Shown here: positions 1 through 7,998 of the stretch, piece after piece
Numbering within the stretch: position 1 is the stretch's first letter
Layout of the letters: every line of letters starts with the position of its first letter
Assembly: GCA_002450165.1 (NCBI GenBank)
Contig: DJYQ01000035.1
Span: 1,779 to 19,513 of the forward strand
Length of the DNA: 17,735 nucleotides
Direction: 5' to 3'
Source of the DNA: Prevotellaceae bacterium UBA6974
GTDB taxonomy: Bacteria > Bacteroidota > Bacteroidia > Bacteroidales > Bacteroidaceae
The notes under the pieces: model-generated
The model's database searches: none
What the model saw: the letters and a program-made list of their open reading frames with translations, nothing else
Told to the model about the DNA's origin: nothing
Program-made: the position numbers and the translations under genes

Positions 1-200
1 AATGGATAAATGTGGATGGTCAATCGTCTTAATTCCCGTGGTTTCTTCGTCACTGAAATTCATATTAATTGTGCGTGCCTCGTCAGGAAGGTCACCGGCC
101 TTGATACCCTTCAGTAGGAAATAGGCACGGAAACAACAGAAAGCAACAGCGTAATAACTGTGCGTTGCAGTAAAGTGAACATATTAGTAATTTTCATCAT
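1..200 (-). pseudogene. Decayed secreted protein: signal peptide joined out of frame to a Bacteroidales C-terminal tail (cut by window edge)
   Basis: Reading the minus strand from the ATG at 200 gives a short signal-peptide-like frame (MMKITNMFTLLQRTVITLL, then LSVVSVPIS) that stops at a TGA at 113-111. A second frame, offset and open from about 183 to the window edge, reads FRAYFLLKGIKAGDLPDEAR from about 132, then TINMNFSDEETTGIKTIDHP. That resembles the tail of many secreted Bacteroidales proteins, which have an 'RAYF.L.G' strand, a hydrophobic strand and then '(E/D)ETTGI'. The two frames overlap and neither contains a catalytic domain. The simplest reading is a secreted protein that lost its middle, leaving both ends joined out of frame. 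The rest lies beyond position 1. A genuine short gene with a sequencing error cannot be excluded. Confidence 0.5.
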
Positions 201-215
201 ATTGACTGAATTCGG

Positions 216-539
216 TTAGAATATACGCTGCATCAGTTGCCATTTCTCATCGCTACGGGCGTTGGTTGAGCAACCTTGAAACTGACTGACGTAGGCTTCC
301 CACTCTGCCTGACGAGGCAGTTGGGCCAAACGAGCCATATCCCGATGGAAGTCGAAATCATCATCGGTATCCATGACCATAAAAAGCAAACGTCCATGAC
401 GATAAATCTGCATATCGATAATTCCTACCATTCGCTGACCTTCAATAACCTCAGGCCATACGTTGGCATGAGCCTCGACATATTTTTCTATCATTTCCTT
501 GTCATCAACAAGGGTGAGCGTCTGACAATAGCGTTTCAT
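216..539 (-). CDS. rhaM: L-rhamnose mutarotase (RhaM / DUF718 family)
   Basis: This 107-residue cytoplasmic protein matches the RhaM family, which interconverts the alpha and beta anomers of L-rhamnose ahead of the isomerase step; E. coli RhaM has 104 residues. The family signature is visible: Y20 and H24, equivalent to E. coli Tyr18 and His22, then the VWPEV block at 27-31, the strand IIDMQIYRHGRLLFMVM, and a C-terminal stretch with a conserved Trp (W79) and KWQLMQRIF. There is no signal peptide. It sits between two decayed secreted-protein frames on the same strand, with no other rhamnose genes in view. That suggests the edge of a degraded polysaccharide locus, perhaps for rhamnose-containing pectin. 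Mutarotases for other sugars share this fold, so the substrate is inferred from family resemblance. The start at 539 is the first ATG and aligns with E. coli. Confidence 0.85.
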   Translation of the reverse strand: MKRYCQTLTLVDDKEMIEKYVEAHANVWPEVIEGQRMVGIIDMQIYRHGRLLFMVMDTDDDFDFHRDMARLAQLPRQAEWEAYVSQFQGCSTNARSDEKWQLMQRIF

Positions 540-583
540 ATAATGCTTATACTTTTTTGTTTATCACCTATGCTTGATTATTA

Positions 584-765
584 CTATATCACTATCTTAC
601 ACCCATTTATTATGTAGATACCCTTCTGTTTGGGCTTGTTCGAGAGACGGCGACCGTCTATGGTGTACCAGCATTCACATCTCTTTGAATTAGTGACGTA
701 GTAGTCCTCTGCCATGGCTGTCGTTACACATAGCAACGACGTCAGCAATGACAAAACTTTTTCAT
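584..765 (-). pseudogene. Remnant of a secreted protein: signal peptide plus C-terminal 'YTIDGRR' tail with a 1-base frameshift
   Basis: From the ATG at 765, the native frame hits a stop after seven codons. One base of offset gives a continuous frame from 763 to the TAG at 586-584. It reads a signal peptide (VLSLLTSLLCVTTAMA), a short stretch EDYYVTNSKRCE, then CWYTIDGRRLSNKPKQKGIY and IINGCKIVI. The tail is the typical end of Bacteroidales secreted proteins (Y.(I/L)DGR...KGIYI.NG.K), related to type IX sorting-domain sequences. Adding one A to the five-A tract at 758-762 would restore MKKVLSLL in frame, so a single-base deletion is the likely lesion. The mature protein would still be only about 40 residues, so the enzyme body is also gone. 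An alternative TTG start at 754 is possible but unlikely. Confidence 0.6.
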
Positions 766-789
766 ACTATCTTAATTTAATTTTGCATA

Positions 790-797
790 CAAATTTA
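790..797 (-). promoter_or_regulatory. Possible Bacteroidota -7 element (TAAATTTG, minus strand)
   Basis: The minus strand reads TAAATTTG here, fitting the Bacteroidota -7 consensus TAnnTTTG and ending 24 bases before the ATG of the secreted-protein remnant at 765. No TTTG lies at the expected -33 spacing, so this is a weak call in AT-rich DNA. Confidence 0.25.
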
Positions 798-1138
798 CAT
801 AAAAATCAAATATCATATACATAATACTACAAAATAAGTATTAATTAGCGAAATAATAAGTAAAACAGAACAATCTTCAATACATCAGAGATACAAATAG
901 TCCTGCACACCACGAAATAATGTTTGTAACAACATCTTATTCGGTCGCCTGGAGAAGCAAAGTTGTAATTCGGCGAGTCACTAGATAGCTATCAATCATC
1001 ATCCTTTTTTTTCCTCCAATTTTATGAAGACAGTCGAAATAATCAACTTTTTGATAGAAAAGTGCAAAATTTATCGATCCTATATTTAAAAGAGGCGTTA
1101 ATTTTGGCTTATGGGCTGAATTATTTAGTCATTTTTTG

Positions 1139-1146
1139 TACATTTG
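1139..1146 (+). promoter_or_regulatory. Possible Bacteroidota -7 element (TACATTTG) for the efflux operon
   Basis: TACATTTG matches TAnnTTTG and ends 24 bases before the ATG at 1171, leaving a short leader of roughly 15-20 bases. No TTTG is present at 19-21 bases upstream. If it is the true promoter, the TTG at 1144 lies inside it, which argues for the ATG at 1171 as the regulator's start. Confidence 0.3.
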
Positions 1147-1170
1147 TGTGCGAAACAGAATAAAACAGTA

Positions 1171-2358
1171 ATGCCAACCCATAGTTTGTGTCAGAAATAC
1201 AAAGACGCAATACGATTCCTACCAATACTTGCAGCATTTGTAGCGACAAGTATCTTGCTGTCGCGATATATCTCTGATTATTATTTTGACAGCGTCATCG
1301 CACCCGTATTGATAATATGCTCGACCGCTATTGCTCTGTTTTGTTCCTGGGTCACATTTCGTCATGCCGATGGTTTGCGCACACGCAAGGTATGGGGGTG
1401 GACAGTGCTGGCATGGGGCATTGCAAACATCGCGTATCTGTTATGTAGATTTATTTCTCAGGTACCTGTCATGAACATGGGAGCATATCAACTTACAACC
1501 CATGAACTGTTCATCGGTAATTTGCTGGGGTGGCTTCTGTTGCTCTATCCTACCGAAGCATTACGACCGGGATGGATGAATCTTAGTCGTGCCTTGTGGC
1601 AATTGATACCTATTTGTGTGCTGGTAGCTCTTGACTATGTCGTTCCGCTTAACCTGGCACCGATAATATCACTCTATCCCTTAGTACTTTTGATATTGCT
1701 GATTTCGCATATACGTGCTTACAGAATTTGGTGCGAGGAGAATTTCTCTACACTGGATGATATCGACGTGCAGTGGATTGTACGTTATCTGATTATAATT
1801 ATACTGACAGGAGTGGTATTCCTATACATTTGCATGTCACATAGCCATACTCGCGGTTTTACACAATTATGGCTCGTCATTTTTTTGTTTGTATATGGAA
1901 CAGAGCAAATCCTGTTTCGTCATGATCCGTGGCAAATGGTACACAAACTGGAGAAAGAAGAAGCTGATGCAGAATCGGCAGACAACAACGAGGCAAATGC
2001 AACATACCGCAAGGTACTGGAGGATTGGATGAAAAGTAAAAAACCATACCTTAACACCAAGTTCCAACTGATAGACCTGCAACAGGTACTGCCAATGAAC
2101 AGAACCTATCTGTCGCGGTTTCTGCACAATGAATTTGACTGTACATTCTACCAGTTCGTCAACAGATACCGCATTGACGAGGCCATGCAGCTGATGAATG
2201 AAAACAGAGATATGAAACTCAACGAGGTCTCTACCCGGAGCGGGTTCTCATCCCCAACAGTCTTTACGCGTATCTTCACTAATTTTACGGGAATCAAACC
2301 ACGTGAATGGATACAGAACAAACATTCGGCACTGGATAAATACAACTTAGATCACTAA
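1171..2358 (+). CDS. Membrane-anchored AraC-family transcriptional regulator
   Basis: Predicted length is 395 residues from the ATG at 1171; the frame is open back to a TTG at 1144, which I do not favour. Residues from about 14 to 245 contain roughly seven hydrophobic segments, including FLPILAAFVATSILL, LFIGNLLGWLLLLYP and YLIIIILTGVVFLYI. A charged linker follows (about 260-285), then an AraC-type double helix-turn-helix at about 290-383. The second motif is LNEVSTRSGFSSPTVFTRIF followed by TNFTGIKPREW, which fits the family signature well. The N-terminal part is therefore an integral membrane domain rather than a cupin sugar-binding domain. The gene starts the plus-strand run and is 11 bases from the adaptor gene, so it probably controls the adjacent efflux system and may sense a compound in the membrane. 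The ligand is unknown. Confidence 0.85.
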   Translation: MPTHSLCQKYKDAIRFLPILAAFVATSILLSRYISDYYFDSVIAPVLIICSTAIALFCSWVTFRHADGLRTRKVWGWTVLAWGIANIAYLLCRFISQVPVMNMGAYQLTTHELFIGNLLGWLLLLYPTEALRPGWMNLSRALWQLIPICVLVALDYVVPLNLAPIISLYPLVLLILLISHIRAYRIWCEENFSTLDDIDVQWIVRYLIIIILTGVVFLYICMSHSHTRGFTQLWLVIFLFVYGTEQILFRHDPWQMVHKLEKEEADAESADNNEANATYRKVLEDWMKSKKPYLNTKFQLIDLQQVLPMNRTYLSRFLHNEFDCTFYQFVNRYRIDEAMQLMNENRDMKLNEVSTRSGFSSPTVFTRIFTNFTGIKPREWIQNKHSALDKYNLDH

Positions 2359-2369
2359 ATTACAAGAAA

Positions 2370-3419
2370 ATGAAAGTAACTAAAATTTGTGTATCGTTAT
2401 TAGCCGCGACAATTCTGCTGACAGGATGTGGCGGTAGCGAGAAGAAAACAGATGAAGTAAAAGTACACAGTGTAATGACGGTAAATCCGCTAAACCGTCA
2501 GGAGTCGGCAGTACGTAATTTTTCGGGTGTAGTGAAAGAAAACAGCACGGTAAGCCTGAGTTTCAGAACTGCAGGTCAGATTTCTGCCATACTGGTAAAA
2601 GAAGGAACCGTCGTAAGACGCGGACAGCTGGTTGCTACGCTTGATACAAAAGACTACCAACTACAGGTTGATGCTGCACAAACTCAGTATGATCAACTGA
2701 AGAACGAGGTTGAACGACTGCGTAGGCTGAATGAGGCAAAGAGCCTGCCCGGAAATGACTTCGAAAAGGCGCAGAGCGGTCTGGAACAACTACGAATTAA
2801 GTTGCAGAACGCCAAGAACCAGCTGAGTTATACACGATTGACGGCACCCGTTGACGGTACAATACAGAAGTTGAATTTCGAACCGTCCGAGATGGTTAGT
2901 GCAGGATTGCCTATAATGGACCTTGTTGATACACGCAAGATGGAGGTGGAAGTAAATATTCCTGCCGAAATTTACCGTCATCTTAACCATTCTGCAGATG
3001 CATATTGCATGGTAGATAATGTGCGTTATGAACTGCACCAGACGGGGGTTCTTGCCAAAGCAGACGCCAATCAGTTATTTACTGTCAAATATGCTCTTGA
3101 CGGCAAACTTAGTGCAGGTGTGAATGTAAATGTCTTTATAGAAATGAACGGCGACGATACAGTCAAGGGACTTTCTATCCCTGCTCACGCTATCTTCGAG
3201 GACGGAGGCAAGACATATGTATGGGTTGTGGAACAGGGTGACGTAGTAAAACGTCATGCCATAACAACAAGCAAGGTCGATTCTGAAGGCATGGCTGTCG
3301 TTGAAAGCGGCATAACAGCATCTGATCGCGTTGTAAAGGCTGGAGTAAAGGCCCTGCATGACGGTGACAAGGTAAAGATTGTTACACAGGAAAGCACTAA
3401 TGTAGGAGATTTGTTATGA
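2370..3419 (+). CDS. RND efflux periplasmic adaptor subunit (membrane fusion protein), lipoprotein
   Basis: The 349-residue protein begins with a lipoprotein signal peptide whose lipobox is LTGC (17-20), so Cys20 is the likely lipidated residue and the protein is anchored in the inner membrane. Domain order fits the HlyD/AcrA family. A first lipoyl half lies around 63-93 (VKEGTVVRRGQLVATLDTKD), then a short alpha-helical hairpin at about 97-152, the second lipoyl half beginning LSYTRLTAPVDGTIQKL, a beta-barrel domain, and a C-terminal membrane-proximal domain ending near GVKALHDGDKVKI. It links the pump encoded next to the outer-membrane channel. Its stop overlaps the pump start by four bases (ATGA), indicating translational coupling. 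The hairpin is rather short for this family. Confidence 0.92.
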   Translation: MKVTKICVSLLAATILLTGCGGSEKKTDEVKVHSVMTVNPLNRQESAVRNFSGVVKENSTVSLSFRTAGQISAILVKEGTVVRRGQLVATLDTKDYQLQVDAAQTQYDQLKNEVERLRRLNEAKSLPGNDFEKAQSGLEQLRIKLQNAKNQLSYTRLTAPVDGTIQKLNFEPSEMVSAGLPIMDLVDTRKMEVEVNIPAEIYRHLNHSADAYCMVDNVRYELHQTGVLAKADANQLFTVKYALDGKLSAGVNVNVFIEMNGDDTVKGLSIPAHAIFEDGGKTYVWVVEQGDVVKRHAITTSKVDSEGMAVVESGITASDRVVKAGVKALHDGDKVKIVTQESTNVGDLL

Positions 3420-6400
3420 ACGCAAGAGCACTGACTGAATTTTTCGTCAAGCGACCAGTTGTCTTTTGGACATTTGTAGTAGGAATACTCTTGATGGGTA
3501 TTTTCAGCTACTTGAATATGCCCAAACTGGAAGACCCTGCAGTAGCCATCAAACAGGCTTCAGTAGTACTGGTGTATCCAGGTGCTACTGCACATGAGGT
3601 GGAACTGAAAGCAGTACAGGTAATGGAGGATGAACTGCGTACGCTTGCAGACGTGAAGGAACTGAATTCGGAATGCAGGCCTGGTATGGCAGTAATCGGT
3701 GTTAAGTTCCTGGATAAGGTAAAAATGGGGGAAATGGAACAGCATTTCGACCAGTTGCGCCGTAAGGCAAACGATGTCAAGCCCAAACTTCCCCAGGGAT
3801 GCTATGCTCCCATCGTAATAGATGACATGCTGGATGTATATGGCTTGTTTTACGCTTTCATGGGTGACGGGTACAGCTATGCCGAGATGGAAAAATATGC
3901 CAAGCTGGTACGACGTGAACTACTCACCGTAAAGGGGGTGAAGCGCATTAATATCATAGGCACACGCCCAGAAGTCATCAACATAATCATCGACAAAGAG
4001 AAGCTGGCTCGTTCGGGTATGCTGCCCACTCAGGTTATGCTTGGTCTAAAGAATGCCGGCAAGACGGTAAGTGCCGGAAATTATGAAAACGGGGATGACC
4101 GTCTGCAACTGCGTGTAAATAACGAGTTGGAGGATGAAGAGGATATTGCAAACCTGAATATCCGCTTCGTAGGCGGCAAGATTATCCGTCTTGGTGATAT
4201 CGCCACTGTAGAGCGCAGTTACAAGGAACCACAGACGGGAGGCTTCTTTGTTGATGGAAAGCCCTCGCTGGGTATATGTATCACACTGAGCGATGATGCC
4301 ATTGTTCCTGATGTGGGCAAGGCCGTTGACAAAAAGCTTGCCGAGGTCATGGAGCGTGTCCCCGTCGGTTTCAAGACAGACAAGATATTCTTCCAGGCCG
4401 ACCAGGTAAACAATGCCGTAAACGGATTCCTTATCAATCTTCTGGAATCAGTACTGATTGTGATTGTAGTTCTTATGTTCACATACGGATTCCGTGGAGG
4501 TATGATTATCGGTACAAGCTTGGTACTTGCCATATTCGTTTCATTCCCTATCCTACTTCTGGCAGGCAGTACACTGCAGCGTATCTCGCTGGGTGCATTC
4601 ATCGTGGCAATGGGTATGCTGGTTGACAATGCCATCGTAGTGATGGACGGAATACTGGTTGACAGGAAACGCGGACTTGGACCCAAATCCTATCTGTACA
4701 ATATAGTTAACAACACAGCGCTGCCTATGCTGGGAGCAACCGTTATTGCGGTACTGACGTTCTTCCCTACATATATTGCAAAGAGTACTGCCGGCGAATA
4801 CTGTCGCGACCTGTTCCTGGTATTGTGCATATCGCTGTTGGCATCATGGATTATGGCTATGGTGCAGGTTCCATCGTGCGTTGTAGCGTGGATGCCGTTG
4901 CGTCCCAAAGAAAAGTCCGGTGACGGAGAGGTCAAGGATACTAAGTTGCAGGCTTTCATCCGCTGGCTTATTAGCAGACTTATCAATTTCCGATATACAA
5001 CCATCGGTGTTATGGTTGCGTTGCTGATTTTGTGCGGATTTGGATTCTTTAAGGTCAAGCAAGTATTCTTCCCAGATTTTGACTACGGTCAGTTTGTCAT
5101 AGAATATTATCTTCCAGACCAGACCAGTCCTGACCGTGTGCGTGAGGACCTGATGAATATTACGGAAACATTGCTAAAGAACGAGAAGATAGACCGCGTA
5201 ACATCAGCCATGGGGTCTTCACCGACACGCTATAGCTTTGTACGTCCCATGAACAGTGGCGGCAACCATTATGGAGAGATGATTGTTGACTGCAAGGATT
5301 TCAAGACAATGAAGGCTGTTATCAAGGAAATACGCCCAAAGTTACGTGCCGCATATCCCGATGCATATATACGATTCCGTAATTATAACTTCAGTATAAA
5401 TACGACCCACACTGTCGAGGTTGCCTTCCAGGGACCTGATCCCGAGGTACTGAGGGAACTGTCGCATAAGGCAGAGGCACTAATGCGCAAATCGAAGTAT
5501 GCAGATGCGTACTCGGTACAGAACAACTGGCAACCCAAGGGCAAGTCAATCGTGACCAACTATATCCAGACAGATGCTCTGCGAAGCGGACTGAACCGCG
5601 GAGACGTTGCCAATGCCCTGCTTGCTGCAACAGATGGCATGCCAGTAGGTATAATCAGCGACCAGGACAAGTCTGTCATCGTCCAGATGCAGGTTCGCAA
5701 CGAGGACGGCTCAAAGATACAAAACATATCAACCATACCTGTATGGAGTACCTTGAATCTGCACGTAACAGCAGATGATTTCAAACGTTTATTGATGGGA
5801 CTCACTACCCTCGAGGAACTGGAAAGCCGACTGACCAACAGCATTCCGCTGAGTACTGTCAACAGCGATATACACATGGAGTGGGAAGAGGATTATATTT
5901 TCCGCCGCAACGGTCAGCGTACAATCGAGGCTGAGTGTGACCCTAATCCGGATCTGGATGATGCAACACCCAAGAAAGTGGTAGCAGATATAAAGGAAGC
6001 TGTCGAGGCTATACCTCTGCCACAAGGCTACTCTATGTCATGGGAGGGTGAAGGAAAGAATTCGGCAAGTGCTGCAGGTTCTATCCTGGGGTTGTTCCCA
6101 ATGACTTTTGTATTTATCCTTCTCATCATGCTCCTGTTGTTCAACAGCTGGAAGCAGGTGCTGATAGTAGTATTCTGTCTGCCGTTCGTCCTGGTCGGCA
6201 TCGTACCCTCACTACTGATATTAGGGACACCATTTACCTTCATAGCAATACTGGGTGCAATGGGTCTCGTAGGTATGATGATTAAAAACGGTATTGTGTT
6301 GATAGACGAGATTAACAGATTACGTAATGAAGAGAAGCTTCCTGCATACAGTGCCGTTGTTAATGCCACAGTAAGCCGTACCAGCCCCGTTATAATGGCA

Positions 6401-6562
6401 TCTCTTACCACTGTGATGGGTATGGCTCCGCTTGTTACTGACCCGATGTACGGCTCCATGGCGGTATGTATCATGGGCGGTCTGACAATGGGAACGCTGA
6501 TTATCCTGGTATTCCTGCCAATTCTTTACTCTACAATATATAAGGTAAAGAAGACAGAATAA
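3416..6562 (+). CDS. RND-family multidrug efflux pump, inner-membrane transporter (HAE1/TriC-like)
   Basis: At 1048 residues this is a full-length resistance-nodulation-division pump driven by the proton gradient. The N-terminal helix (PVVFWTFVVGILLMGIFSYL) is followed by MPKLEDPAVAIKQASVVLVY and a PGAT motif typical of the family. The fourth transmembrane helix carries GMLVDNAIVV with D404 followed by N405, where AcrB has two aspartates. The tenth carries GMMIKNGIVLIDEI with K957, the partner of that aspartate in proton relay. The two halves show the usual internal duplication, each with a large periplasmic loop. The KN pair and the DN variant resemble TriC-type members. Substrates cannot be read from sequence. 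It overlaps the adaptor gene by four bases and is 62 bases from the channel gene, giving a complete tripartite system. Confidence 0.93.
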   Translation: MNARALTEFFVKRPVVFWTFVVGILLMGIFSYLNMPKLEDPAVAIKQASVVLVYPGATAHEVELKAVQVMEDELRTLADVKELNSECRPGMAVIGVKFLDKVKMGEMEQHFDQLRRKANDVKPKLPQGCYAPIVIDDMLDVYGLFYAFMGDGYSYAEMEKYAKLVRRELLTVKGVKRINIIGTRPEVINIIIDKEKLARSGMLPTQVMLGLKNAGKTVSAGNYENGDDRLQLRVNNELEDEEDIANLNIRFVGGKIIRLGDIATVERSYKEPQTGGFFVDGKPSLGICITLSDDAIVPDVGKAVDKKLAEVMERVPVGFKTDKIFFQADQVNNAVNGFLINLLESVLIVIVVLMFTYGFRGGMIIGTSLVLAIFVSFPILLLAGSTLQRISLGAFIVAMGMLVDNAIVVMDGILVDRKRGLGPKSYLYNIVNNTALPMLGATVIAVLTFFPTYIAKSTAGEYCRDLFLVLCISLLASWIMAMVQVPSCVVAWMPLRPKEKSGDGEVKDTKLQAFIRWLISRLINFRYTTIGVMVALLILCGFGFFKVKQVFFPDFDYGQFVIEYYLPDQTSPDRVREDLMNITETLLKNEKIDRVTSAMGSSPTRYSFVRPMNSGGNHYGEMIVDCKDFKTMKAVIKEIRPKLRAAYPDAYIRFRNYNFSINTTHTVEVAFQGPDPEVLRELSHKAEALMRKSKYADAYSVQNNWQPKGKSIVTNYIQTDALRSGLNRGDVANALLAATDGMPVGIISDQDKSVIVQMQVRNEDGSKIQNISTIPVWSTLNLHVTADDFKRLLMGLTTLEELESRLTNSIPLSTVNSDIHMEWEEDYIFRRNGQRTIEAECDPNPDLDDATPKKVVADIKEAVEAIPLPQGYSMSWEGEGKNSASAAGSILGLFPMTFVFILLIMLLLFNSWKQVLIVVFCLPFVLVGIVPSLLILGTPFTFIAILGAMGLVGMMIKNGIVLIDEINRLRNEEKLPAYSAVVNATVSRTSPVIMASLTTVMGMAPLVTDPMYGSMAVCIMGGLTMGTLIILVFLPILYSTIYKVKKTE

Positions 6563-6570
6563 TAGAAAAA

Positions 6571-6607
6571 CCTGTCTGCCCCCGTGAATAGGAAGGAACC
6601 AGACAGG
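6571..6607. repeat. Inverted repeat between pump and channel genes (CCTGTCTG / CAGACAGG)
   Basis: A perfect 8-bp inverted repeat (6571-6578 and 6600-6607) encloses a 21-base loop in the 62-base gap between the RND and TolC-like genes. No U-run follows the right arm, so it is not a standard intrinsic terminator. It could be an RNA processing or stability hairpin, or an operator for the local regulator. Confidence 0.45.
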
Positions 6608-6624
6608 CCAATCTAACGTAAATA

Positions 6625-7968
6625 ATGAAAGAAATGAAGAAATCAATATTATCACTGATACTGTTTATCTGCTGTTCCCAGGCGTTCAGTCAGGAAACCA
6701 CTTCCCTACCTCTCTCCCTGCAAGAATGTCGAAAGATGGCTCTCGACAATAACGAGCAGGTCATGACTGCCAATAATGCAGTGGAGAAGGCTAAACTGGA
6801 CCGCCAGATTGCCTTTGCACAATATTTGCCAAAAGTGGATGGTTCATTTACAATGATGCACATGCAGGATCAAGACCTACTGCAAATAAGTAATGTACTG
6901 GGGGTATCACTGCAGACCCGAGGTGCTTTTCTGGCCGGAGTCAACGTTACACTTCCGCTGTATGTCGGCGGACAAATCAAGGCTGCCAACAATCTGGCTC
7001 GCATCGGTCAGACAGTAAGCGAGGAACAGCGTCGTAAAATACGCATGCAGGTTATTGCAGATGTTGATAATGCCTACTATACACTTATCGCAGTACGATC
7101 AAAGGTTCAGATGCTGGAAGCATACGCAAGACAAATGCAGGGACTTTACGACCAGGTTAAGCTCGCCAAGGATGTCCAGATGGCAACCGAGAATGACATG
7201 TTGCGCGTATCTACCAAACAGAACGAAGTCAGCTACCAGTTGCAGAAGGCACGCAATGGCGAACAATTGTGCGGCCTGGCTCTCGCAAACATTATAGGTA
7301 CGGATTTGGGGCAGACTATAATCCCGACAGACACCGTTTTCAATTCAGAATCCACAATTCGGGACATACAATTATCCGAAGATTTCTCAACTCGTCCCGA
7401 CCTGCTTTTGTTGCAGCAACAAGTCAAGGTAAACGAACAATTGGTAAAGAAAGAACGTTCTAACTATCTGCCTAAAGTAGTAATTGCCGGAAATTACTCA
7501 TACCATAGCAATCTGAAGCTAGTAGGTGAACTGAACCTGCCAAGCCGCACAATCGATTATAATCATACATTCAAGGGAGGAAGTCCACATGCACTGTTCT
7601 CCCTGAGATTGCCTATCTTCCATTGGGGAGCGGAGATTAAGAAGGTAAAGAAGGCGAAGCTGAGTCTTAACGATTCAAAACTGCAGTTACAACAGATGGA
7701 GCGCAGCATGCGTGTCGAAGTGCACCGAGCTGTACAGAATGTTACCGATGGAGAACGTATGGTCGAGACTGCAATAGTTGGCAGAGAGCAGGCAGACGAG
7801 AACCTGCGTGTCATGCGAGAGAAATTTGACAACCAGTTGTGTACCATGACAGACCTGCTTGATGCACAGTCACAGTGGCAACAGGCCCGCAGTAATCTGA
7901 TTGAGTCACAGACACAGCTGAAAATTTACGAGACTGAATACCTGCGTGTAACAGGACGTCTTGAATAA
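6625..7968 (+). CDS. TolC-family outer-membrane efflux channel
   Basis: The 447-residue protein starts with a signal peptide (MKEMKKSILSLILFICC...), with likely cleavage after AFS at residue 22. An ATG at 6634 gives a three-residue shorter start that would serve as well. Mature regions show the TolC repeat pattern: LPLSLQECRKMALDNNEQV near the start, LPKVDGSFTM, an amphipathic helix rich in Gln and Lys, then a second copy with RPDLLLLQQQVKVNEQLVKK, YLPKVVIAGNYSY and a long terminal helix ending ETEYLRVTGRLE. Such proteins form trimeric channels spanning the outer membrane and periplasm. It is the third structural component of the preceding adaptor-pump pair. Length is normal for the family. 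No terminator is apparent in the 30 bases before the phosphofructokinase gene. Confidence 0.92.
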   Translation: MKEMKKSILSLILFICCSQAFSQETTSLPLSLQECRKMALDNNEQVMTANNAVEKAKLDRQIAFAQYLPKVDGSFTMMHMQDQDLLQISNVLGVSLQTRGAFLAGVNVTLPLYVGGQIKAANNLARIGQTVSEEQRRKIRMQVIADVDNAYYTLIAVRSKVQMLEAYARQMQGLYDQVKLAKDVQMATENDMLRVSTKQNEVSYQLQKARNGEQLCGLALANIIGTDLGQTIIPTDTVFNSESTIRDIQLSEDFSTRPDLLLLQQQVKVNEQLVKKERSNYLPKVVIAGNYSYHSNLKLVGELNLPSRTIDYNHTFKGGSPHALFSLRLPIFHWGAEIKKVKKAKLSLNDSKLQLQQMERSMRVEVHRAVQNVTDGERMVETAIVGREQADENLRVMREKFDNQLCTMTDLLDAQSQWQQARSNLIESQTQLKIYETEYLRVTGRLE

Positions 7969-7998
7969 ACACATATTAACCTAACATATCTTAGCAAA

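Larger units (their letters stand above)
766..1170. other. AT-rich divergent intergenic region without a gene
   Basis: About 400 bases separate the minus-strand rhamnose-side genes from the plus-strand efflux operon. I see no convincing reading frame or structured RNA. It contains a possible minus-strand promoter element at 790-797 and a possible plus-strand one at 1139-1146. It also holds a perfect 10-bp palindrome GATAGCTATC at 984-993 and ATTCGG repeated at 939-944 and 968-973. The palindrome could be an operator, but nothing in the sequence shows that. Base composition is clearly more AT-rich than the flanking genes, as expected for regulatory DNA in Bacteroidota. Confidence 0.5.

Noticed and set aside
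276..617. Plus-strand open frame of 113 codons opposite rhaM
   Set aside because: It is antisense to a clearly conserved gene and its translation has no recognisable domain.
1144..1170. Upstream TTG start extending the AraC-type regulator by nine residues
   Set aside because: The TTG lies inside a likely promoter element and the ATG at 1171 leaves the first membrane helix intact.
7969..7998. Terminator between the efflux genes and pfkA
   Set aside because: No hairpin or U-run is visible in these 30 bases, so separation into two transcripts cannot be claimed from sequence.
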